A DNA stretch of 51,704 nt, from positions 1 through 51,704 of the forward strand of contig NAVB01000121.1 of assembly GCA_002179805.1 (NCBI GenBank). The letters are read 5' to 3'. This document shows, one piece after another, positions 41,455 to 51,704 of the stretch (its first letter is position 1; each line of letters opens with the position of its first letter). The stretch is from Acanthamoeba lenticulata. Taxonomy: Eukaryota > Discosea > Longamoebia > Acanthamoebidae. The notes beneath the pieces are model-generated. The model saw nothing but the letters and a program-made list of their open reading frames with translations, was not told the origin of the DNA and made no database searches. The position numbers and the translations under genes are program-made.

Positions 41455-41885
41455 GTCGGTTTGTGGGGCAGAAGCAGGAGTGGCCAGTGGTTTGTTGTTT
41501 GTTTCCTGTGTTGAAGGCTTGGCCTAGTGAGTGAGCGCCGCTAAACATGAAAGGAATGACACAGACTCTATATAAAAGGCTGATGCGCCTAGCAGACATA
41601 ATTGTATCAACTTTGTCGATACTGCGCCGATTCAAATTTGCAGAGAGTTGGATTATCTTTGACTTGTGTAGTGCTGAGGATTGGTACGGAGGAGGAACAC
41701 ACCTTGGTGAGGAAGGGCTAGGCCAGTATCATAAACCTGTGGGACTGTGAAGGACGGATGTAACCGACGAAAGGGTGCAGCGACGAGATCTTGTCGATCT
41801 CCTTTAGTGCCAAGTTGGCTCAAAAAAAGAAATTGTTTCTCATATTCTTTTCCGTTTCTTCCTTGTGATTGATCGAGCTCCGCAG
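41455..41885. promoter_or_regulatory. Divergent promoter region, GDP-fucose transporter and RuvB-like 2
   Basis: 431 bases between two divergent housekeeping-type genes. A tataaaag sequence lies at about 41572-41579. A T-rich tract precedes the RuvB-like 2 start. No other element is identified. Confidence 0.4.
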
Positions 41886-44333
<2,448 letters not shown>

Positions 44334-44427
44334 TAAAGCGCTCGCGCGTGCGCCCCGTGTGCTACGTCCTTGAAACGATCTTCTTCACCAATTGCAGCGC
44401 GCGGCAGACACAAGGCCGGAGCGGCCC

Positions 44428-46174
44428 TCAGAGGCGGCCCGGAAGCGCCTCGGGAATGGCGTGGCCGTTCTCGCGAAGGGCGGCCTCGATGGCCCGGAGT
44501 GTGCGGAGGACGTGTCCGTTCTCAGCCTCGGTCATGACCGAGTAGGCCATGTGGCCGACGCGGAAGTACTTGATCTCGGGGAAGAGGCCGCCGGCCAGCA
44601 CGGCGCCGTGCTGCTTGACCGACCCGAGGAACTTGACGCCGTCGGTGATCGACGCCACGGGCAGGCGCACCACCGTCAGCGTGTGCGCGTTGAGCTCCTC
44701 GCGCACGGGGATGAACTCGAGACCCCACGACCTCAGGACCTCGCGCACCTTGCGCGACGTCTCCACGTGCACCTGGAACCGCTTCTCCATCCCGTCGGCC
44801 AGGATCTCCTTCACGCTGTTGTCGTTGTTGTCGTGGTGGTGAAGGTGGTTGAGGTTGGCTTGTCCGGCGGTCCAGGGCGAGAGGGGGGGGGGGACGGACC
44901 TGACGAAGAGGGCCTTGATGAGGTTGACGGCGGGCGTGGCAAAGTAGCTGCCCTTCTTGGCCTCGTAGTTCTGCATGATGGGCAGCCAGCGGTTCCAGTC
45001 GATGTAGTAGGCCGCGGGCTTGGTCTTCCGGTTGGCGAACGCCTCCTGTGGTGTGCCCACCGTACCGCGACGCCTTCATCAGCATCAAATAGGTCCGTTC
45101 CTTCATGAAGAGGAGAGGGGGAGTTCACCATCGCGCGGGGGCTGGCGAGGAGGACGGCGAGGCCGGGCGGGACACCGAGGGCCTTCTGCGAGGCGGTGAG
45201 GCAGACGTCGACGTCCCACTCGTCCATCCGGAACTCCTCCGCACCTGCGCAAGCTTTTGATGAGCCGCCTGCCATTCACACAGCCAGAAGCGAGAACGTT
45301 GTGCAAAAAAGGGGGCTGACCAGTGGCGCAGATTCCGTCGACGACGACGAGCGTTTGCGGGGACACCTCGCGGATGGCCTTCGCGAAGCTCTTGATGTCG
45401 GTCAGCACGCCAGTTGACGTTTCAACCTGAGAAAATGCAAATTAATTTGAATTTTTTGAAAATAAAAATCAAAAAACGAATAGAGTACGCACGTGGGTGA
45501 GGGTGACGAGCTTGTAGGAGTCCTTGGCGAGGGCCTGCTTGAGCTCGTCTACGGTGGGGCAGTCACCGAGCGTGGTCGCCTTAAGAGTGGTAACCTGCGC
45601 ACCAAAGGCCTGCAGGCTGCGCTCGATCGAGCCGCACACCACGGGAGGGGGGGGGCTGCTTGAGCGCACTGGTGCTCCAGCTCTTCAAGCGGGGAAACGT
45701 GCCAGTCCGCAAAGCGATCACCGAAGTAGCCCGTGGACACAACGAGCGCCTTTTCGTCCCGCTCCAGCAGGTTTGCGCCCACCTGCGTCGTGGAGAGCAT
45801 GCAAATGCGTGAGCTAAGAATCTCTAGAGATGAAGAGACACAAGAAAAGAAAAGAGACGAGGGCGCAACCATGTCCCAACCGATGGTGCCAGAACCGGCA
45901 ATGACAAAGGGCTGGGCCTTGGTCGTCAGGAACACCTGCAGGAAGAAGAAGCACCGAGGGCCGGAAGTCAGTAAGTGCGTGCAGTAGGAAATCTGTGCTC
46001 GCGAGTTCAAGTCACCGCACGTGCCTGACGCAGAAGCACAAGGGTCTCGCTGAAGATGTTAACAAACTCAGGAGAGACGTGCGAGAGCGAGGGCTCAGCA
46101 GAGGCCTGAAGCACAGCTGGAGAGAACTCGATCGGGCCAGGAATCATGAGCAGCGGGCGGCCGGTAGCTTCCAT
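44428..46174 (-). CDS. AGXT: Alanine-glyoxylate / serine-pyruvate aminotransferase
   Basis: PLP-dependent class V aminotransferase that converts glyoxylate to glycine with alanine or serine as donor, in peroxisomes or mitochondria. The protein is 390 residues (human 392) in eight exons: 46025-46174, 45870-45935, 45699-45782, 45493-45609, 45321-45426, 45129-45244, 44900-45045, 44428-44815. It starts with the family pattern LLMIPGPIEFSPAVL. AGSGTIGWD binds the PLP phosphate, Asp169 in VVVDGICATG should contact the pyridine nitrogen, and Lys195 in TASQKALGVPPG is the Schiff-base lysine. The first intron (45936-46024) uses a GC donor. The protein ends PGRL: the last three residues, GRL, resemble but do not match a canonical peroxisomal PTS1. 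No mitochondrial presequence is visible. Confidence 0.94.
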
Positions 46175-46413
46175 CTTTTTACTCAACGGTGCACTGGGTA
46201 TGCAAGAGCAAATCGAGTCTCTCGTGACACTGTCGAATTTTTAATTGTTGTTATTTTCGTAATGTTTGATGAATACTTTTGAAATACATTATGACCCAAT
46301 CAGCCCGACCGCGAAAAATTCCAACAAAAAGTTCGGGCTTGGGTGAAGCCCATCATTAGCTGAAGGGGTGCGGGCACAAAAAGGCAGCGAGACAGAGAGC
46401 ACATAAGATAAAC
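46175..46413. promoter_or_regulatory. Divergent promoter region, aminotransferase and AAA ATPase
   Basis: 239 bases between two divergent genes, A/T-rich around 46230-46290 compared with the flanking coding DNA. No specific element was identified. Confidence 0.4.
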
Positions 46414-48450
46414 ATGAGAGTCCACGTGAACTTTGAGGATCACACCGTCGTCGTGCCCATTCCCTCCGCCCAGCTGGACAGCTTTACCGTGAGCGACCTG
46501 CTTCACGACTCTGCTCGCCGCTTGGCCGAGGTCACGAAACAGACACCAGAGGAGGTGCAACTGACCGGGTTGACTCTCGCCACGCATGGGAGCGTTCTCT
46601 TGCTGGCCGACCTTGTCCGCGACGTGCTGGTGCACGACGAGAAGCTGGTGGCACTCTCCTCCCCGAAGAAGGCAGGCAAAGAGAAAGAGGAGACCGCACC
46701 ATCATCGCCAGTCTCCTTGCTGAAGGACCCGAGTGCCGCATCCAACTCAGAGAGCCAGCCCAAGACGTTCAGCGTGGAGACCAAGCAGATTCCCAACGAG
46801 GACGGCGAACCAGAGACGCACGTGATGGTGACCATCGAGGACCAGACCCTGCGCAACGTCATCAACTCGTTCATCAACGACGAAGTCTTCTACGAAGAGC
46901 GGCCGCAGGTGGAGGCGTCCTCTTTGTTCTGTCAACTGAAGCAGTTCAAGGCAACGACCAACGCGCACTACCGCATGCTGCTGCAGCCGCTCGTCGAGTG
47001 GCTCGACACAGAGTTCGAGGAGACCAACAAGAAGATCGAGCGCATGCTCGCCGAGGACCGTATCTCCTTCGCCACGCTGTGGTACCTGTTCCACACAGGC
47101 GAGAAGGTCTGGGGCCACCACGACGACCTGGTCGTGGGCGGCGAGGTCAAGACGACCAAGTACCTGGGCGGCTTCTTCCCGGGCTTGCTCATCACGGTGC
47201 TCGTCGTCAAGTCCACCGGCAGCGCCCTGGCCAGGCGCGATCACTCCTTCTTCGTGCCCAAGTTCGCCGGCACGCGGAAGCTCAGTGAACTGCCTGTTCA
47301 ACGGCTGTCGCCAGAGGTCGAGGCCCAGCTGGTCGCAAGGGGCCGCCGTTTTGCCGAGCTGGCCTTGGGCACCCACTTCCAGTCCTACCGCGGCCACATG
47401 CTCTACCGCAGCCCGTGGTTTGTCAATAAGTTCAAGGCCGACGGGCGGGTCATGGTCGATGGCCAGTCCTTCAACCGCATGAACCCCAACTACCGCGAGT
47501 TCCGCGACAAGCACCCCGGCTTGGCCATTGGCCAACAAGGCGATGGCGGCTCCAGCACGACCAAGCTCGCCGAGGACCAGCTCTACATGGCGTGGCCCAC
47601 CGTCGGGGGCTTCTCCTTCTCGACCAAGCAGTGGGGCGAGATCCTGATCGACGGCCTGAGCGAGGTGGTCTTTGACGACCGCGCGTTCGACCGGCTGGTG
47701 CTGGCGCGCGAGAAGAAGAGCCTCATCCGCGCGCTCGTGGAGAACAACCACCGCGCGGCCTTTGCTGACGTCATCGCCGGCAAGGGCGGCGGCTGCATCT
47801 TCCTGCTCCACGGCAAGCCCGGTGTGGGCAAGACCCTCACGGCCGAGGCCATCGCCGAGCTGCTCCACCGCCCGCTCTATTCGGTGAGCGTGGGCGAGCT
47901 GGGCACGCAGACCAAGCAGCTCGAGCAGCGGCTGCGTGAGATTCTCGAGGTGGCGGCCGCGTGGGACGCGGTTATCCTCATCGACGAGGCCGACATCTTC
48001 CTGGAGAAGCGCAATGAGAACGACATCAAGCGCAATGCCATGGTGGGCATCTTCCTGCGCCTGCTCGAGTACCACCAAGGCGTGCTCTTCTTGACCTCGA
48101 ACCGTGTCAAATCGTTCGACAGCGCGTTCCACAGCCGCATCAGTGTCGCCCTCAAGTACTCTGAGCTCGACGTTCCGGCACGACGCAAGATCTGGGCCAA
48201 TCTACTTGATGCTTCTGGCGTGAGCGCGTCGTCGTCGTCATCCTCCTCGTCATCGACGCCGATCAACATCGACAAGGTGGCTGCCTATGAGCTCAACGGA
48301 CGGCAGATCCGAACGGTCATCCGCCTTGCTCTCTCCTTGGCTCAAGCCGAGGGTGTCCCCTTCGCTGATGAGCACGTAGAGCGCACCGTGGGCGTGTCTC
48401 TGCAGTTCAAGCACGACCTCGATACCATGCAGGCTGATGACTGCGTCTGA
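46414..48450 (+). CDS. Intronless AAA ATPase with ubiquitin-like N-terminus
   Basis: A single frame of 678 residues. Residues 1-75 (MRVHVNFEDHTVVVPIPSAQ onward) resemble a ubiquitin-like or PB1-like fold. A Ser/Lys-rich linker follows. Residues about 160-400 (QSYRGHMLYRSPWFVNKF, GRVMVDGQSFNRMNPNYR) resemble the DUF7025-type N-terminal region found in many fungal AAA ATPases. The AAA module (about 450-660) has Walker A GKPGVGKT at 467-474 and Walker B ILIDEADIFLEKR, then a sensor-like FLTSNRV and an arginine-finger candidate in FHSRI. It is one AAA module, as in BCS1-like and fungal relatives. The substrate is unknown. The gene lacks introns, which is unusual here. Confidence 0.88.
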   Translation: MRVHVNFEDHTVVVPIPSAQLDSFTVSDLLHDSARRLAEVTKQTPEEVQLTGLTLATHGSVLLLADLVRDVLVHDEKLVALSSPKKAGKEKEETAPSSPVSLLKDPSAASNSESQPKTFSVETKQIPNEDGEPETHVMVTIEDQTLRNVINSFINDEVFYEERPQVEASSLFCQLKQFKATTNAHYRMLLQPLVEWLDTEFEETNKKIERMLAEDRISFATLWYLFHTGEKVWGHHDDLVVGGEVKTTKYLGGFFPGLLITVLVVKSTGSALARRDHSFFVPKFAGTRKLSELPVQRLSPEVEAQLVARGRRFAELALGTHFQSYRGHMLYRSPWFVNKFKADGRVMVDGQSFNRMNPNYREFRDKHPGLAIGQQGDGGSSTTKLAEDQLYMAWPTVGGFSFSTKQWGEILIDGLSEVVFDDRAFDRLVLAREKKSLIRALVENNHRAAFADVIAGKGGGCIFLLHGKPGVGKTLTAEAIAELLHRPLYSVSVGELGTQTKQLEQRLREILEVAAAWDAVILIDEADIFLEKRNENDIKRNAMVGIFLRLLEYHQGVLFLTSNRVKSFDSAFHSRISVALKYSELDVPARRKIWANLLDASGVSASSSSSSSSSTPINIDKVAAYELNGRQIRTVIRLALSLAQAEGVPFADEHVERTVGVSLQFKHDLDTMQADDCV

Positions 48451-49177
48451 GTGGCCACTCAGTGTTTAATAAATCTATTTTTTAACCGATGTACCTAAGA
48501 CCCTACATCTTCCCCTTGCAGTCGGTGAAGAAAAGGATAGCAGCGCCGAAGAAGGCCAGAGCGCTCGTCGGCTCCGTCACCATAACAGGGAGATCTTCAT
48601 CGGGCAGTGGGCCTGCGCCTTCGCGGCTCCGGCAGGTGCTTCACTGGGCGCGCATAATGTGCTTGGATCGTTTTCAAGCAACAATCTTCTGACACGCAAC
48701 TGTTGCCCATCTCCAAGTATGCGGCCGGTAAGGTGTGGCTCCACCGGTCTGTGGCAGCAAGCCCAAAACCGCTGCTCTACAGCCGTCCACCCCTTCCTCC
48801 CCCAAGGCCAGCAGATGCCTCAGGGCCACCAGAAAATGCCACGCCTAGCAGGTCAAGAGTCAACATGGTAAGGTCCTTCATAAGCGAAAAGGTGTCCCAC
48901 AGTATAAAAAATGGTCAGTGTTATTTTAAGTAAATTCGGAGATCTGTAGAGTTCCCTGATCCGATGATATAGCCAATCACCCTAAACGTGATCACTTTAT
49001 CGCCAATGGCATGGTGAAGCTTTCGAGGTACGCACACATGGATAAAAGCAGACAATCACTGACAGCAGACGATCACTGCCCCCGGCACGTGCTGCCGCGC
49101 AGTACAAATGCACTTAGTTTGTGGTTAGTTCACACCGTACCACTTCCTCTTCGACCAAGCCCACCACATAACACACG
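48451..49177. other. Spacer between the AAA ATPase and DUF4397 genes
   Basis: About 730 bases with no firmly supported gene. The first part may hold a minus-strand terminal exon (listed separately). The rest, from about 48900, has lower GC and should include the promoter of the DUF4397 gene. Confidence 0.4.
48503..48612 (-). CDS. Possible terminal exon of a small membrane protein
   Basis: Reading leftward from a CAG splice acceptor next to 48612, a 36-codon frame to a TAG at 48503-48505 encodes PLPDEDLPVMVTEP, then a hydrophobic segment SALAFFGAAILFFTD and the end CKGKM. The amino-acid pattern looks like the end of a small single-span membrane protein. No matching upstream exon could be placed, so this may be a chance frame or a relic. 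Confidence 0.25.
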
Positions 49178-49990
49178 ATGCATACCAGCAGCTTCGTCAA
49201 CTTCACCTCGCTTGTTGTGCTGGCCCTGTTCGTCAGCCAGATTAACGCGTCGGCCTACCTGTTCGTTGTGCACGGCGTCTCCAACTTCCAGGGCAACACC
49301 AACGTCAACATCAACATCAACGGGTCGCGCGCCATCTCCAACTTTGCCTACCGAACGACCGCTGGCTACCTCTCCGTGCCCCCCGGTCCCGCCACCGTCG
49401 AAGTTACTCTCGTGAGCAGTGGCGCCGCCCTCATCACCGAGACCCCCACCCTCGTCGACAACACCTACTACACCGTCGTGGCTGTCGGCTCGCTCAACGA
49501 CTCCACCAGCTACCCCTTCCGGCTGCTCGTCGTCCAGGTGGACACGGAGGTCTCCTCAGACCGCAAGGCCAAGGTAGCCGTCTTCCACGCTGCCGCCGGA
49601 GCGCCCACCGTCGATCTCTTCGCTGGTAATTCGGCGCTGGCGTCCAACCTCACCTATCCCTCTGGCGTCGTGGTTCGTCCGCTCTCTTGTCGAGTTGTTA
49701 TATGATTAGATGATCATCTCACAACTGTACTCTCGCTCTTGCAACAGCTGTCGGAAGTTGATGCCGCCACCTACAACCTGAGTCTCAGGCTTTCGTCGGA
49801 CACTTCGCAGGTCGTGCTCCAGATCGGCAACACGAGGCTCAAGGGAGGTGAGGTCAACTACTTTTTCGCCGTGGCCGACTTCGCCGGTGGCGAGGCGGTC
49901 TCTGTTAGGAACCTGCAACCAAAGGGCGACGAAACTAGCGCGGCGTCCACCCTCTCGGTGCCTTTCTGGCTGTCGACCTTGTGGGGATGA
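49178..49990 (+). CDS. Secreted DUF4397-domain protein
   Basis: 245 residues in two exons, 49178-49672 and 49748-49990, joined in phase 0. Residues 1-25 form a clear signal peptide (LVVLALFVSQINASA). The remainder is beta-rich with features of the DUF4397 family: VNININGSRAISNFAYR, AGYLSVPPGPATVEVTL, TYYTVVAVGSL and VAVFHAAAGAPTVDLFAG. These domains occur in secreted or cell-wall proteins of bacteria and amoebae, often in tandem; here there are one and a half to two units. Several N-glycosylation sequons are present. No membrane anchor follows, so release to the medium or cyst wall is plausible. The function of the family is not known. Confidence 0.88.
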
Positions 49991-50303
49991 ACCGTTATTT
50001 ATCTTGCAATAAGAAAAAAAAAAAAATAAATGGGTTTTTGTACACTGTTTGACCACAAAAGGTTTGGAACAATATCCTCATTTGGAACCTCGAGGTGCGT
50101 AGTATCTCCAAGGCGCCTATGACGTGGAGCAGAACTACGAATTGGCGCGACAACAAGCGCACCACGGTGGCGTGAATGACCTCGCTTGGCTGGACCAGTC
50201 GCTGATCGCTTCATGTGGATCAGCGACTGACCTGTGGGAGTGAGCCCTGGGCTACCCCCATTTGCGTACTTGTTTGCTGCTGGCTGTTGTCACTCACACT
50301 TGT
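49991..50303. other. Spacer between convergent genes
   Basis: About 310 bases between two 3' ends. An A tract at 50013-50025 lies shortly after the DUF4397 stop codon and a possible polyadenylation context follows. No gene is seen. Confidence 0.45.
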
Positions 50304-51680
50304 TTATTGTTTCGGCCAGATGCGCGGGCAGACACGCACAAGGCCAAGGCTCCTCTTTTTTTGAAGGGACCACGAAGCTTCGGTCAGGTGCATGGCAAAA
50401 GCCAACCGGAGCTCTGTGTCCTCAGTAGCATCTTTCCACATCCCTCGGACGCACTTTGGCACGTCCCACGGACAGCTGTTGGCGCCAGTCCACTGGAGCA
50501 GGGCCAGGCGGGCGCGAAAGGCGGCACTGGCGCAGGTGTTTCCATCCCACTGGAGCAGATTCACGAGGCTTCCGTTGGTCATAGACCTGTACATGGCCTG
50601 CGGGCAGCCGTTGGCGCGCGCCCACTGGAGCACCTCTAGATGACCTGCCCTGGCCGCTGCGTGGCAGGTGCTCACGTCCCACGGACAGCCCTTGGCACGT
50701 GCCCATTGAAGCACGGCCAGGTGGCCGCCCCGGGCCGCATTTTTGCAGGTGAACCTGTCCCACGGGCAGCCGTTGGCGCGCGCCCACTGGAGCACGGCCA
50801 AGTGGCCTCCCAAGGCCGCACTGCTGCAGGTACTCTGGCTCCACGGGCAGCCGTTGGCGCGCGCCCACTGTAGCACGGCCAAGTGGCCTCCCAAGGCCGC
50901 CATACGGCAGGTCAACACGTCCCACGGGCAGCCGTTGGCACGCGCCCATTGAAGCACGGCCAGATGACCTCCAAAAGCGGCGCCGGCACAGGTCCTTACA
51001 TCCCACTGGCAGCGTTTGGCCCTCGCCCACTGGAGCACGTGCAAGTGGCCTTTGAGCGCAGCCTTGTGGCAGGTATCCTTGTCCCAAGGGCAGCCGTTGG
51101 TGCGCGCCCACTGGAGCACGTCCAGACGGCCTGCCCAGGCCGCCTTGGCGCACGTGATCTCATCCCACGGGCAGCCGTTGCGGCGAGCCCACTGGAGCAC
51201 GGCCAAGTGGCCTCCTTTGGCAGCGTTGCCGCAGGTCTGCTCGTCCCACGGGCAGCCGTTGGCGCGCGCCCACTGGAGCACGGCCAAGTGGCCTCCTTCG
51301 GCCGCACTGCTGCAGATCTGCTCGTCCCACGGGCAGCCGTTGGCGCGCGCCCACTGAAGCAAGGACAGCCAGCCCTTGCCCGCTACTTGAGCGGCAAAAA
51401 AGGCTGTGGAAGAGCGCTTGTAGGGTTTGTTGATATTCTTGTTGGTGGTGGAGGCCATGACAAGGGGGCGATATTGAAGTGCTTGACTCCACGAGAAGCA
51501 CACAGCACGGCAGGCTGGCAGGCTTTCGGGCTGTACAAACTGAAAGATGAAGCTCACCAGCTCCACCATGAGATCTTCCGCATTTACTTCTTTTTCTTCT
51601 TCCCCGCGGTAGCCTTCGACATCAGGACAAAAGTGGCTTGGGCTGTAACTGAAAGCGTGTGTTGTGCTCTCGCAGTCCAT
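50304..51680 (-). CDS. F-box protein with WARANGCPWD-type ankyrin-like repeats
   Basis: One exon of 458 residues. An F-box-like segment at about 38-72 (LMVELVSFIFQFVQPESLPA, then VCFSWSQAL) would recruit SKP1 and a cullin ubiquitin ligase. From about residue 100 there are about 12 repeats, most of 27 residues (81 bases), with the consensus GGHLAVLQWARANGCPWDxxTCxxAA. They form helical pairs related to ankyrin repeats and would bind a target. Repeats 10-12 are irregular; one is shortened. Repeats 1, 2, 6, 7 and 8 are nearly identical, which suggests recent duplication or gene conversion. The same repeat class is abundant in Acanthamoeba and in giant DNA viruses that infect it. Its substrate is unknown. 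Confidence 0.88.
   Translation of the reverse strand: MDCESTTHAFSYSPSHFCPDVEGYRGEEEKEVNAEDLMVELVSFIFQFVQPESLPACRAVCFSWSQALQYRPLVMASTTNKNINKPYKRSSTAFFAAQVAGKGWLSLLQWARANGCPWDEQICSSAAEGGHLAVLQWARANGCPWDEQTCGNAAKGGHLAVLQWARRNGCPWDEITCAKAAWAGRLDVLQWARTNGCPWDKDTCHKAALKGHLHVLQWARAKRCQWDVRTCAGAAFGGHLAVLQWARANGCPWDVLTCRMAALGGHLAVLQWARANGCPWSQSTCSSAALGGHLAVLQWARANGCPWDRFTCKNAARGGHLAVLQWARAKGCPWDVSTCHAAARAGHLEVLQWARANGCPQAMYRSMTNGSLVNLLQWDGNTCASAAFRARLALLQWTGANSCPWDVPKCVRGMWKDATEDTELRLAFAMHLTEASWSLQKKRSLGLVRVCPRIWPKQ
50640..51390. repeat. 81-base coding tandem repeats
   Basis: Tandem DNA repeats of 81 bases, for example the tcgtcccacg copies at 51241 and 51322, encode the 27-residue protein repeats of the F-box gene. 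Several units are almost identical at the DNA level. Confidence 0.85.
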
Positions 51681-51704
51681 CTCACCCCCCTTTTTTTTTT
51701 TTTT
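51681..51704. other. 5' flank of the F-box gene, ending in a T tract
   Basis: The last 24 bases hold only a short C-rich then T-rich tract upstream of the minus-strand start codon; the window ends here. Confidence 0.5.

Noticed and set aside
46747..48132. 461-codon frame antisense to the AAA ATPase
   Set aside because: Shadow of the plus-strand gene, which has full Walker A and B motifs.
50640..51390. CRISPR-like regular repeats
   Set aside because: The 81-base units are translated in frame without spacers and encode protein repeats.

Overview
This window looks like nuclear DNA of a free-living amoeba of the Acanthamoeba type. That is an inference from style, not from a database match: GC-rich coding DNA, many short introns that usually open with GTACG or GTGCG and close with CAG, tightly packed genes on both strands, and amoeba-typical families (DH-PH-MORN proteins, RasGAPs, an F-box protein with WARANGCPWD repeats). 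For the genes where exon joins are given, I built them by hand; they keep frame at every join and total a whole number of codons.

Layout: (1) 210-5612 (+) RhoGEF with DH, PH and about 13 MORN repeats. (2) 5742-9487 and 9935-14032 (-) two tandem paralogues with an unexpected architecture: a heme-nitric-oxide-binding H-NOX domain, an HNOBA (PAS-like) domain, a disordered linker and a RasGAP domain. This is the front half of a soluble guanylate cyclase with a Ras GTPase-activating domain in place of the cyclase. (3) 14741-17699 (-) a TM9SF/nonaspanin and 18050-19307 (-) a small six-span membrane protein ending in a KKXX motif. (4) 19604-26653 (+) a full-length ABCC/MRP transporter in 32 exons. 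(5) 26734-27126 and 27300-30136 (-) a small possible mitochondrial protein and an unrecognised acidic-tailed protein. (6) 30497-35485 (+) an intronless 1662-residue fusion of an FAD-linked oxidase, a methyltransferase-like segment and an unknown C-terminal region. (7) 36288-38423 (-) a proline/serine-rich protein. (8) 39355-41454 (-) a GDP-fucose transporter, divergent from (9) 41886-44333 (+) RuvB-like 2/reptin. (10) 44428-46174 (-) alanine-glyoxylate aminotransferase, divergent from (11) 46414-48450 (+) an intronless AAA ATPase. (12) 49178-49990 (+) a secreted DUF4397 protein. (13) 50304-51680 (-) an F-box/repeat protein.

The strongest candidate for something undescribed is the H-NOX-HNOBA-RasGAP pair. 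Each keeps the proximal heme histidine (His103), an aliphatic residue where oxygen-binding H-NOX proteins have tyrosine, and the RasGAP arginine-finger and FLR-type motifs. The sequence therefore predicts a direct gas-to-Ras switch in which NO binding to heme would control Ras-GTP hydrolysis. It lies tail to tail with a RhoGEF, but nothing in the sequence shows the two act together. No rRNA, tRNA, CRISPR array or transposon was recognised.
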